From an uncultured Nitrospira sp. (GTDB taxonomy: Bacteria; Nitrospirota; Nitrospiria; Nitrospirales; Nitrospiraceae), in assembly GCA_946479785.1 (NCBI GenBank), contig CAMLHQ010000004.1:1-64000 (forward strand): 64,000 bases of DNA, in the 5' to 3' direction. A model generated the notes under the pieces. That model was not told where the DNA came from, ran no database searches, and was given only the letters and a program-made list of their open reading frames with translations. Within the stretch, counting starts at the first letter, position 1; every line of letters starts with the position of its first letter. Below are positions 1-7,589 of the stretch, one piece after another. The translations under genes and the position numbers were made by a program.

Positions 1-136
1 GCCTAAGCTTGGATTCCCTCCTGGCGTGTGCCACCAGCGCGCCGTTCCTCTGACTTCTACACGCGAGACGTGAGGGGAATGTGTGTGCGAAAAAAGTCCG
101 CGGATCAGGGAGCGTTTGTCGACGAGTAGTCAGGTT

Positions 137-1414
137 TCAGGTGAGGATCTGCGGCTGCCCGATCCCGGTAATGACCTCTTCCGTGATGACCACGGATTTC
201 ACGCCGCTGCGCGCTGGGAGATCATACATGAGGTCCAACATGACCTCTTCCAAGATTGAGCGCAGCGCCCGCGCCCCGGTTTTTAGCAGCGCCGCCCGGC
301 GAGCGGCAGCTTTCAAGGCAGAGTCGGTAAACTGGAGATCGACCCCTTCGATCTCGAAGAGGGCTTGATACTGTTTCACCAGCGCGTTGCGAGGCTCGGT
401 AAGGACGCGCATGAGCGCCGGCACATCCAGGTCGGACAGGGTCGTGAGGACAGGGAATCGCCCCACAAATTCGGGAATGAGCCCGGATTTCAGCAGATCC
501 TCTGATCGTACGTGGCGAAGCATATCGGTGTGGCCATCTATCTCGCTCTCTGGACTATTCGCCCCAAATCCCAGCCGCTTGGGCATCGTCCGTTGGGCAA
601 TGATCTGATCCAGCCCGACGAAGGCGCCACCAGCGATGAACAGAATGTTGGTCGTGTCCACACGAATGTAATCTTGTTCGGGATGTTTCCGCCCGCCTTT
701 AGGCGGCACATTACAGACCGTCCCTTCCACCAGCTTGAGGAGTGCTTGCTGAACGCCCTCGCCTGACACATCTCGCGTCAGGGACGGGTTTTCAGACTTG
801 CGGCTGATCTTGTCGATTTCATCGATGTAGATGATGCCGGTCTCGGCGCGCGTGACGTCGTAGTCACAGTTCTGGAGCAATTTCAGCACAACGGTCTCGA
901 CATCCTCCCCGACGTAACCGGCCTCCGTCAGTGCCGTGGCATCAGCGATGGTAAAGGGAACATGAAGGATGCGCGCCAGAGTCTGAGACAAGAGTGTTTT
1001 GCCCGTCCCCGTCGATCCAATCATCAGGATGTTGCCCTTTTGGAGGTCGACATGTTTGAGCCGGTCCCGGTTCACAATGCGCTTGTAGTGATTGTGCACC
1101 GCGACCGAGAGGACCTTCTTGGCTCGGTCTTGACCGATCACGTACTGGTCGAGCGTCGCTTTGATTTCGGTGGGCTTGGGAACCACCAATGGGACGGCGG
1201 CGGGAGAACCCTGCACCTGGTTGTCTTTATTCAAGGCCGTGGAGCAGTGTTGAATGCACTCTTCGCAAATCAAGAGCGCAGAGGTCGTTCGGCAGGAATT
1301 ACAGGTATAAGGCGCGGGACTCGCGATGAGGTTATGAATCGTCCCCTGACGCTTGCCGCAGAACGAACAGAGCCGATCAGGTGGTGCCGAAGGTTGCCGC
1401 GTTTCCCAGAACAC
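137..1414 (-). CDS. clpX: ClpX-like AAA+ unfoldase with modified zinc finger
   Basis: ATP-dependent unfoldase that should feed substrates to ClpP. Seen: N-terminal cysteines at about residues 16, 19, 38 and 41 with the spacing of the ClpX C4 zinc finger, then a further C50/C53/C57 group that normal ClpX lacks; Walker A GSTGTGKT; pore loop GYVGED; Walker [12 protein letters not shown] loop GGRKHPEQ; and an LGF tripeptide matching the ClpP-docking loop. I chose the GTG at 1414 because AGGGAGGAGG lies 6 nt upstream and this gives 425 aa, close to normal ClpX length; the open frame runs on to 1558. No clpP or lon lies next to it. It is probably a second ClpX rather than the housekeeping copy, which is inference. 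Confidence 0.9.
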   Translation of the reverse strand: MFWETRQPSAPPDRLCSFCGKRQGTIHNLIASPAPYTCNSCRTTSALLICEECIQHCSTALNKDNQVQGSPAAVPLVVPKPTEIKATLDQYVIGQDRAKKVLSVAVHNHYKRIVNRDRLKHVDLQKGNILMIGSTGTGKTLLSQTLARILHVPFTIADATALTEAGYVGEDVETVVLKLLQNCDYDVTRAETGIIYIDEIDKISRKSENPSLTRDVSGEGVQQALLKLVEGTVCNVPPKGGRKHPEQDYIRVDTTNILFIAGGAFVGLDQIIAQRTMPKRLGFGANSPESEIDGHTDMLRHVRSEDLLKSGLIPEFVGRFPVLTTLSDLDVPALMRVLTEPRNALVKQYQALFEIEGVDLQFTDSALKAAARRAALLKTGARALRSILEEVMLDLMYDLPARSGVKSVVITEEVITGIGQPQILT

Positions 1415-1582
1415 AGCCGCCTCCTCCCTTTTACAGGTCAGCGGACGGTGCGATGTTGATCTTATGCCTCGCTCACGCGAACTGCAAGTGGGGACTGTCC
1501 CTTCCATCTGCTTGACACTTTTCCGCCACCGGCCTAGCCTTTCGTCAGTCTCTCGCACCGGATCCTAACCAGGAGGTTGACC

Positions 1583-2005
1583 GTGGAGAAGATCAACTGG
1601 AGGAACGTGATTATCGGAGGACTCGTCGCCGGCATCATTATCGACGTGGTGGAGGGGATCCTGGAAGGGGTGATCCTCGGACCCGAATGGCGGCAAGCGA
1701 TGCAGGCCTTGGGACATCCGCTCCAGGAAACGGGGACCAACGTCACCCTGCATGTCCTGCTGGGATTTGCCTATGGCGTCACGGCGCTGTGGCTGTATGC
1801 AGCGATTCGTCCACGTTTCGGCGCCGGGCCGAAGACGGCGCTCTATGCGGGACTGGGTGTGTGGGTGCTCGGCAGTCTTCTTCCGTCAGTGAACTGGGGT
1901 CCGCGCGGATTGCTTCCCGGCCATCTCTTTACCATCGCGGTCGTGGTGGGACTCGTCGAGATCGTGGTGGCCACAGAAGCGGGCGCCTGGTTGTATAAAG
2001 AGTAA
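1583..2005 (+). CDS. Small polytopic membrane protein, unknown function
   Basis: About 140 aa with four predicted hydrophobic segments (roughly residues 8-28, 55-75, 85-105 and 115-135), so probably an inner-membrane protein. I do not recognise a family. AGGAGG at 1571-1576 lies 6 nt before the GTG at 1583; a TTG at 1577 touches the Shine-Dalgarno sequence and is less likely. It is divergent from the ClpX-like gene, with about 170 bp between the two starts. Confidence 0.75.
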   Translation: MEKINWRNVIIGGLVAGIIIDVVEGILEGVILGPEWRQAMQALGHPLQETGTNVTLHVLLGFAYGVTALWLYAAIRPRFGAGPKTALYAGLGVWVLGSLLPSVNWGPRGLLPGHLFTIAVVVGLVEIVVATEAGAWLYKE

Positions 2006-2094
2006 AGGCCGCGGGGTGTACAATGAACGTAAAAGCTACAAGGACCTTCATGTTCAACGCAGTCTTCTGCTGCGATTAGATTGGAGGTGCGTTC

Positions 2095-2274
2095 ATGTTG
2101 AATTTCGACAGTTCCATCGGCAGCCTCGTGATCGTGCTGTTCATGTTTGCTCTCATCACGGGTTTCGCCGCCTGTGTGACTCTGCTGATCTCTCGCATTT
2201 GGGGAGAAGAGTCGTCTGAAGCGCCAAGCATGAGCAGATCTGCTGAGGCGCCTCCGCTCCGACTGGCAGCGTAA
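2095..2274 (+). CDS. Small single-pass membrane protein (59 aa)
   Basis: ATG at 2095 is preceded by GGAGG at 2083-2087 with 7-nt spacing. The peptide has one strong hydrophobic segment (about residues 10-33, rich in V, L, I, F and A) and then a polar tail with Ser, Glu and Pro. It lies 89 nt after the preceding membrane protein gene and may be co-transcribed with it. Function unknown. Confidence 0.55.
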   Translation: MLNFDSSIGSLVIVLFMFALITGFAACVTLLISRIWGEESSEAPSMSRSAEAPPLRLAA

Positions 2275-2369
2275 CAAGGCTTGGAAAACAGGGACACTCT
2301 ACTTGCTGGGACGAGGGGGTTCTTGCGATTCGATCGGAGATTGCTGGACCGTTCACCCCTTTAACGCTG

Positions 2370-2538
2370 CCAAGTGGAGTGGATTCCTCCTGGACTCTTG
2401 ATCAGCGTCCTCTATGTCACCGCCGGTCTACTGATGGCGGTTCATCCCTTAGCAGGAGCGCAATCCCTGACCCTTCTGCCGACCGTGCGCGATCCTCGAG
2501 ACATCAAGCAGCGTGATCGGAGGATTGTGGCGGTATGA
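2370..2538 (+). pseudogene. HdeD-family (DUF308) membrane protein remnant
   Basis: One frame reads about 50 codons with a hydrophobic stretch (GLLISVLYVTAGLLMAVHPL, then AGAQSLTLL) that resembles the repeated W-x-x-LL-G-LL-S-x-x-x-G-LL-x-x-x-P-x-x-G-A-x-x-L-T-LL pattern of HdeD/DUF308 proteins. A stop codon lies just upstream in frame, there is no plausible start codon with a ribosome binding site, and the frame ends at 2538. The most economical reading is a decayed gene fragment. The family assignment is by eye and moderate. Confidence 0.4.
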
Positions 2539-2569
2539 GCCAGCTTTGATCGCCCGTACGGAGGAAACC

Positions 2570-3244
2570 ATGGGCATAGAAGATAAAGTCGTCCTCATTA
2601 CCGGTGGGTCCGGCGCCCTTGGACAGACCGTCGTCCCAGCATTTTTATCAGCAGGTGCCCGTGTCATCTCAGGAGATCTTAATCCCCTGCCGGTGCAGCC
2701 CGCTGGAGTCATGGCAATCAAGGCCGATGTCACCGACCATGCTGACGTCCAACGTCTAGTGAATGAGGCGATCCGAACGTCCGGCCGCATCGATGCGCTA
2801 ATCAATCTGGTCGGTGGGTTCGCGGCAGGCCGCGTTGTCGAAACCGATATGTCGACTTGGCAGCGGATGTTGACCATGAATCTCACGTCGGCCTTTTCGC
2901 TCTCCAAGGCGGTGTTGCCTCACATGCTGGAACGACGCACGGGACGCATCGTGCATGTCGCCGCCCGAGCGGCGCTGGAGCCGTTTCCAGGGGCGGCGGC
3001 CTACATTGTGTCGAAATCGGGCCTTGTCGCGTTGATCCGGGCCCTCTCAATAGAGCTGAGCGGCTTGGGCGTGACGGTCAACGGTGTCTTGCCGAGCACG
3101 ATCGATACGCCCGGCAATAGAAAAGCCATGCCGGACGCCGATGCATCGAAGTGGGTTAGACCGGAAGCCATCGCCCGGACGCTGATCTTTCTCGCCTCTG
3201 ACGAAGCCATCCAGATCAACGGCGCGCTGCTTCCAATCGGCTAG
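2570..3244 (+). CDS. Short-chain dehydrogenase/reductase lacking the catalytic serine
   Basis: A 224-aa Rossmann-fold SDR. Seen: the nucleotide-binding motif TGGSGALG near the N-terminus and the YIVSK (YxxxK) active-site pair. The serine normally 13 residues before the tyrosine is alanine here (VAARAAL), so classical SDR chemistry may be impaired or altered. GGAGG at 2560-2564 precedes the ATG. The next gene follows after 15 nt and a pirin gene after that, suggesting a three-gene unit. Substrate unknown. Confidence 0.88.
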   Translation: MGIEDKVVLITGGSGALGQTVVPAFLSAGARVISGDLNPLPVQPAGVMAIKADVTDHADVQRLVNEAIRTSGRIDALINLVGGFAAGRVVETDMSTWQRMLTMNLTSAFSLSKAVLPHMLERRTGRIVHVAARAALEPFPGAAAYIVSKSGLVALIRALSIELSGLGVTVNGVLPSTIDTPGNRKAMPDADASKWVRPEAIARTLIFLASDEAIQINGALLPIG

Positions 3245-3259
3245 CGAGGAGAGGGATCA

Positions 3260-3883
3260 TTGAGCAGGGCAGGCGACACCGTGAGTGAACAGCGCCACGC
3301 ACTGTGGCTCATCCGTCATGGCGAGACGGAATGGAGTGTCACCAAACGTCACACCGGCCGCACCGACATTGCGCTAACGGCGACCGGCGAGCGTCAGGCG
3401 GCGGCGTTAGGGCGGCACCTGGCGAGACGGGCATTCGCGCTGGTGCTTTGCAGCCCGCTGCAGCGCGCTCGCGAGACCTGCCGGCTGGCGGGGTACAGCG
3501 ACGTCGCAACATGTACCGACGATCTTCTGGAGTGGGACTATGGCGCCTACGAAGGTCGCACGACCAGCGAGATCAGGACAGAGGTGCCCGGCTGGTCGAT
3601 CTGGACGGGCGGCGTGCCTGGCGGCGAAACGATTGAGCAAGTGGGGAACCGGGCCGAACAGGCGATCAAGCAGGCATTGGCTGTCGACGGGGATGTAGCC
3701 TTGTTCGCTCATGCCCATATCTTGAGAATCCTGACCGCATGCTGGCTCGGTCTCCCGCCGGATGCCGGCCGGTTGTTCGCGCTCAGCACGGCCTCTGTGA
3801 GTGTGCTGGGGCATGAGCGCGAGACCCGAGTCATCTCCGTCTGGAACCAGGATTGGCACCTCGTTCACCAGGAGAACTCTTGA
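3260..3883 (+). CDS. Histidine phosphatase / phosphoglycerate mutase-like protein
   Basis: A 207-aa member of the histidine phosphatase superfamily. The phosphohistidine motif RHGETEW is near residue 20, a mid-protein acidic segment reads EWDYGAYEG, and the second catalytic histidine sits in FAHAHILRIL. This layout fits broad-specificity phosphatases of the GpmB/CobC type more than true glycolytic mutases. The likely start is TTG at 3260 with GAGGAGAGGG upstream; a GTG at 3281 is an alternative. It is 15 nt after the SDR gene and was probably made on the same transcript. Confidence 0.88.
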   Translation: MSRAGDTVSEQRHALWLIRHGETEWSVTKRHTGRTDIALTATGERQAAALGRHLARRAFALVLCSPLQRARETCRLAGYSDVATCTDDLLEWDYGAYEGRTTSEIRTEVPGWSIWTGGVPGGETIEQVGNRAEQAIKQALAVDGDVALFAHAHILRILTACWLGLPPDAGRLFALSTASVSVLGHERETRVISVWNQDWHLVHQENS

Positions 3884-3921
3884 GGACTGACGCGATGAAC
3901 GGAAAATAGAAGGGACATTCT

Positions 3922-4668
3922 ATGACCTCTAACCAAGGAACCGGCGCGCAGATCGATGTTAGGCGGAAGAATCAACGCTTTCACACCCACATGAGCTGGC
4001 TGGATTCTCACCACAGCTTCAGTTTTTCTGACCACTATGATCCTCACAATACCCATCATGGTCTGCTTCTCGTGAGTAATGATGATGTGGTCAAACCGAA
4101 CATGGGGTTTCGTACGCATCCTCATCAAGACATGGAGATTGTGACTTGGGTCCTTGATGGTGAGCTGGAGCATAAGGATTCCGAGGGCAACACGGGAATC
4201 ATTTACCCGGGTCTGGCCCAGCGTATGAGCGCGGGCACGGGCATCTGGCACTCGGAAATGAATCCGCAAAACGACAGGAACGTGCACTTCATTCAGATGT
4301 GGATTCCTCCAGATACGGAGGGCATCAATCCAGGTTACGAGCAATTGGACATTAATGGTGAATTGGAAAAGGGGAACCTAGTTCCCATCGCGTCCGGGCG
4401 AGGGCATGAAGCCGCGATCTCAATTAGGCAACAAGATGCCGTGCTCTGGGGCGGGCGACTCAGGCCCGGGGAGTCGGTCCAGATGCCCGATGCGCCGTAT
4501 GTGCATCTGTTTATTGCTAAAGGGAGTGTAGACCTCGAGGGTGCCGGTGCGCTTCAGACTGGGGACGCTGTCCGCCTCACGGCAGCCGGTGCCCGACGCC
4601 TGATGGCTGATACTGGCACGGGAGCTGAAGTCCTCATTTGGGAAACCAATCAGGATCTTAAAGTCTAA
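3922..4668 (+). CDS. Pirin family bicupin protein
   Basis: A 248-aa pirin-like bicupin (YhhW type). The N-terminal cupin carries the metal ligand signature HPHQDMEIVTWVLDGELEH and, later, GIWHSE, which supply the usual three His and one Glu. The C-terminal cupin (VQMPDAPYVHLFIAKGSV) is a second barrel without clear ligands, as is usual in the family. Some members are quercetin 2,3-dioxygenases, but the physiological role is generally unclear. It lies 38 nt after the histidine phosphatase gene. Confidence 0.93.
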   Translation: MTSNQGTGAQIDVRRKNQRFHTHMSWLDSHHSFSFSDHYDPHNTHHGLLLVSNDDVVKPNMGFRTHPHQDMEIVTWVLDGELEHKDSEGNTGIIYPGLAQRMSAGTGIWHSEMNPQNDRNVHFIQMWIPPDTEGINPGYEQLDINGELEKGNLVPIASGRGHEAAISIRQQDAVLWGGRLRPGESVQMPDAPYVHLFIAKGSVDLEGAGALQTGDAVRLTAAGARRLMADTGTGAEVLIWETNQDLKV

Positions 4669-4812
4669 GGAGAGAGAACCCAGACAACTGTGACCAATCT
4701 TGGAATTCAGACCGCGGTGGGCAGTGGTGGAAGGATTGGGTTCGACTGTTCCCTGACGACAAAGCAGTGGGCATCCCGTATGTCCGAATGCCCGATGGGC
4801 TGTGCGGGTTGA

Positions 4813-5061
4813 TTAATTCAGATCTATGCGGGTCGCACGGATGAGCGCTTGCCCGTCTTGGAAGCCCAACAGATACCTCTCGAACACACCGGGTGGAGCG
4901 TTCCGATACTCCTTCGTGTGATCCCTATTGAGCAGCGCGTCTCTGAGACCTTCTTCTTCGGCGCGCCATCCTTCATGCTCAGGCCTTGTGTGCGCCTTCG
5001 TTCTCTGCTGCCTGCACCATTCCATACGGAATATGACGGGGTTGGGAGTCCTTGATGCCAT
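4813..5061 (-). CDS. Small conserved-looking hypothetical protein (82 aa)
   Basis: ATG at 5061 follows a very strong Shine-Dalgarno sequence, AAAGGAGGAG, which argues for a real gene. The protein is charged, soluble and rich in Arg and Glu, with an aromatic segment (FERYLLGFQDGQALI) near the C-terminus. No signal peptide, membrane segment or recognised domain. It converges on the pirin gene. Confidence 0.65.
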   Translation of the reverse strand: MASRTPNPVIFRMEWCRQQRTKAHTRPEHEGWRAEEEGLRDALLNRDHTKEYRNAPPGVFERYLLGFQDGQALIRATRIDLN

Positions 5062-5340
5062 GACGTCTCCTCCTTTGTTGGAGCGTCCGGATTCATTCAT
5101 TGAGAAAGCCAGCAAAGAAGGTGCCAGGAATTAAGATTCCTTAATGCTTTGCCATTAGGAATGATGTTTTTCCCTAATTGTTCCAATGAGTTGAATTCTC
5201 CTCGAGGCCTCTCCTCGATGTGCTGTTCAGCTTATGGATGAAGGGATGGCCCGGAAGTCCCTGTAGGGTTGAGAGTCCAGTTCAAGACAAAATTGGAAAG
5301 GTAATCGCGCTGGGTTTTCAAAGGGATAGCCTTGCGGGGT

Positions 5341-5369
5341 TTGACAAGGCCTCTAAGGCTTTGTAGGCT
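5341..5369 (+). promoter_or_regulatory. Candidate sigma-70 promoter
   Basis: TTGACA at 5341-5346 is a perfect -35 hexamer. A 17-nt spacer leads to TAGGCT at 5364-5369 as a weaker -10. It sits directly upstream of the Shine-Dalgarno GGAGG (5381-5385) of the small exported protein gene at 5393, which would give a short leader. The rest of the 5062-5392 gap shows no other gene. Confidence 0.45.
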
Positions 5370-5392
5370 GAAATCAGGAAGGAGGATCGCCT

Positions 5393-5698
5393 ATGCCGCT
5401 TCTCTTGTCTCTATTTGTCCTGTTGACCATGGTCGTTCCGGTGGCATCTGCGGAGCCTTCACAGCCGACTGTCGGCACTGAAATCAAGGGAGACGTGCTG
5501 TACTGGGAAGGGGAGGAAGTCATTGTGAGGGAGATCTCCGGTCACCAAGCGCGGCTGCGTGTGACCACCGACACGAAAATCCAAGGGGCGTCGGGCCGAC
5601 TGAAAACCGGCGATAAGATTGCTGCACAGGTCACACCCGAAGGGCAGGCACTCTCCATTACCCTGCAGGTTCCCGATAGTGGCTCAGTTCCCCGCTGA
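5393..5698 (+). CDS. Small exported protein, unknown function
   Basis: A 101-aa precursor with a clear Sec signal peptide: hydrophobic LLLSLFVLLTMVVPVASA, then probable cleavage after ASA. The mature part (about 80 aa) is predicted mostly beta strand (GDVLYWEGEEVIVREI, then LRVTTDTKI), suggesting a small barrel similar in feel to DUF5666/OB-like proteins. GGAGG is 7 nt before the ATG. The exported protein at 6720-7043 has a similar size and strand pattern and may be a distant relative; that is inference. Confidence 0.75.
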   Translation: MPLLLSLFVLLTMVVPVASAEPSQPTVGTEIKGDVLYWEGEEVIVREISGHQARLRVTTDTKIQGASGRLKTGDKIAAQVTPEGQALSITLQVPDSGSVPR

Positions 5699-5714
5699 CC
5701 AGCGACCGGATCGG

Positions 5715-6092
5715 CTAGGGAGTCTCTGCTGAACCTTTGTGAAACTGCTCTAACCGGTCACTGATCTGACCTTGAGCAACGGGTTTTTCCATTTGTCCGC
5801 TTTGCAGCCGCTCTTCTAGGGGCGGTGCCTGTTGTTCTTGCGGCTTGAGCGTCAGGCCGGGAGGTCGCGCATGGCGCATGACATCAGCCGGATTGGCCGG
5901 TCTAGGCTTTGACGGCCTCGATGACTCCCGACTCCCACCCGGCGCTCCTTGAGAGCTGCCTGGGGAGCCGCCTGAAGAACCGCCTGCGCCGCCGGCCGAC
6001 TGTGCATGTCCGGGAGAGACACCCACTACAACGGCGGAGAGGAAGAGGCTGATCGCGACTATCCATCGAGATGCCGTGGATATCAGCGTCAT
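5715..6092 (-). CDS. Exported Gly/Ser/Pro-rich low-complexity protein
   Basis: 125 aa: a signal peptide (about residues 10-30, ending GHAQS), then a Gly/Ser repeat region (GGAGGSSGGSPGSS), a Pro/Arg-rich stretch and a charged C-terminal tail. No domain recognised. The composition suggests a flexible, surface or periplasmic protein. It is on the same strand as the SlyD-like gene that precedes it in transcription order. Confidence 0.65.
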   Translation of the reverse strand: MTLISTASRWIVAISLFLSAVVVGVSPGHAQSAGGAGGSSGGSPGSSQGAPGGSRESSRPSKPRPANPADVMRHARPPGLTLKPQEQQAPPLEERLQSGQMEKPVAQGQISDRLEQFHKGSAETP

Positions 6093-6152
6093 ATCCCGCC
6101 TTCCTTCTTAGTCAGTCAGGATGACTTTTTTCCTCGTTCGGTCGTGCCGTCC

Positions 6153-6650
6153 TTACGGCTCGTCCACACGTATGATTCTCAGGCTGACATGGATCGGCTT
6201 TCCCGCCAGCGGATGGTTGTAGTCCATCACGGCAGAATCATCTGACAGGTGCGTCACGGTTGCTTGCTGGCCGGTGCGATCCTGGAGCACGTCGCCTTCC
6301 TTCGTGTCCTTCGGCAGATCGGTCTTGGGAACCGTTTTCTTTTTCTGCGCGTCATAGGGGCCGAAGCCTTCCTCCGGCGACAGGTCGACTTTTTTCTCTT
6401 CTCCACTCTTCATTCCGGTCACCACCCGCTCGAGGACCGGCAGCAGCTGGTGTTGTCCTTGAACGAACCGGCCGACATCCCGGATTTCGAATCCTTCACC
6501 GGGAACGGTGATGTGGTAGAGGAGCGTGACTTTGGAGCCCTCAACGATCCGAGGAGATTCTTTCGCAAGACCATGGGGCACGAACAGTCCCAGACAAGCG
6601 AGTACAGTGACCATGACAACAACGGCTTGATTGATGCGAGCTCCTTTCAT
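6153..6650 (-). CDS. Exported SlyD-like FKBP-type peptidyl-prolyl isomerase
   Basis: A 165-aa prolyl isomerase of the FKBP/SlyD type. After an N-terminal signal peptide (hydrophobic residues about 8-28, ending GLAKE), the FKBP core reads KVTLLYHITVPGEGFEIRD, then GMKSGEEKKVDLSPEEGFGPYD. The typical SlyD C-terminal strand MDYNHPLAGKPIHVSLRII is present. SlyD is normally cytoplasmic with a His-rich tail; here the tail is missing and the protein looks exported, so it is likely a periplasmic folding factor. It is flanked by other small exported proteins. Confidence 0.9.
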   Translation of the reverse strand: MKGARINQAVVVMVTVLACLGLFVPHGLAKESPRIVEGSKVTLLYHITVPGEGFEIRDVGRFVQGQHQLLPVLERVVTGMKSGEEKKVDLSPEEGFGPYDAQKKKTVPKTDLPKDTKEGDVLQDRTGQQATVTHLSDDSAVMDYNHPLAGKPIHVSLRIIRVDEP

Positions 6651-6719
6651 TATTTCCTCCTTGCCTATTCCTCGGTGGGCATTCGTTGAGTATCAAATTC
6701 TGCGCGCGATCCGGATGTG

Positions 6720-7043
6720 TTACCGTTGTTCGTCCGGTTCGGCACGAGGCGCAGGGGACGACACCCCTGAGAGCTTGAGAACCTTGGTTATTCTGTCGTC
6801 CAAGTCGATCTCGATGGTGACTTGGTCGCCATTGGCGATTGGCTGTTGCTTCAAGACATTGGGATCGGCCACCGGCAACGTCCAGGTCTGTCCCTCTTTT
6901 GTCTTGAAGGTAATCGTCCGCTGCGCTTGATCGATGCCGACGATCCTGCTTCCTCCGAAGACGGTCGCCGCGTCACTGCTAGCGATCATGCTGACGGAGA
7001 AGAGGAGGCAGATCGTCAGGCTTGCAACCATTGGTGTCTTCAT
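6720..7043 (-). CDS. Small exported protein, unknown function
   Basis: A 107-aa precursor with a signal peptide (LTICLLFSVSMIASSDAA). The mature domain is about 60 residues of predicted beta strand (GSRIVGIDQAQRTITFKT, then GDQVTIEIDLDDRI), then a Pro/Glu-rich tail. It resembles small OB-like or DUF5666-type periplasmic domains, but no family is certain. An AGGAGGTG Shine-Dalgarno sequence precedes the ATG. It could be the first gene of a minus-strand run with the SlyD-like and Gly/Ser-rich genes. Confidence 0.72.
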   Translation of the reverse strand: MKTPMVASLTICLLFSVSMIASSDAATVFGGSRIVGIDQAQRTITFKTKEGQTWTLPVADPNVLKQQPIANGDQVTIEIDLDDRITKVLKLSGVSSPAPRAEPDEQR

Positions 7044-7185
7044 CGTGGCACCTCCTGTGAATTACGCACGTGTTCCGTTTGTAGCTCGCAAGGGGTCTGC
7101 CACAGGCGGGTTAGAAGACAAAACACTAAGAATTGCAGCGAGTTTGGGGCAGGGTAGAATCAGATGAATTTAGGGCTTATCGCGC

Positions 7186-7203
7186 AAGTCGTCCCGACTT
7201 TTT
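7186..7203 (+). terminator. Weak hairpin with T-run
   Basis: AAGTCG (7186-7191), a 3-nt loop, CGACTT (7195-7200) and a T-run. The stem is short and the loop tight, so this is at best a weak terminator. The remainder of the 7044-7589 gap contains a possible small ORF (7394-7504) and a 14-bp palindrome; nothing else is clear. Confidence 0.25.
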
Positions 7204-7393
7204 AGAAACACCCATGTTTTCGCGAAGATGAGCTTCTGACATTCTGTCTCTGCCGGATAACTGTTCTCAACGCCTCTTGGGAGCCTGTTATCAAACAAAG
7301 CAACCACTTGCGAATCGTGAGTGATTTCTAAGCACGGTCTAAGGATCGGCTAATCCTGGATGGTTACGATACGTCCACAGACAGGAGCTCGCC

Positions 7394-7504
7394 ATGCATC
7401 CTCTCGGAATGCGCGTGTATTTGACGGCTTTTTCCATGTTCGTTTCCTCTCTTCTTGCGCGATCGCGCATGTCTCGTGATCAGTTCCGGCATAAGACGAG
7501 ATGA
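7394..7504 (+). CDS. Possible small protein (36 aa)
   Basis: ATG at 7394 has AGGAG 6 nt upstream and an open frame of 36 codons ending at TGA 7502-7504. The peptide has a hydrophobic middle (VYLTAFSMFVSSLLA) followed by a basic tail (RSRMSRDQFRHKTR), compatible with a small membrane-associated protein. Only the ribosome binding site and composition support it, so it may be spurious. It lies 85 nt before the antiporter gene. Confidence 0.3.
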   Translation: MHPLGMRVYLTAFSMFVSSLLARSRMSRDQFRHKTR

Positions 7505-7589
7505 TGAGAATTGACTCCTCAGTTTGCCCCACGTAGCCTAGCGACACCGCGGACTCCCCTGATTTCCACGCTTCTGCATCGAGAGAGAC

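Noticed and set aside
7186..7203. Treating the AAGTCG hairpin as a strong terminator
   Set aside because: The stem is only 6 bp with a 3-nt loop and no gene ends directly before it on that strand.
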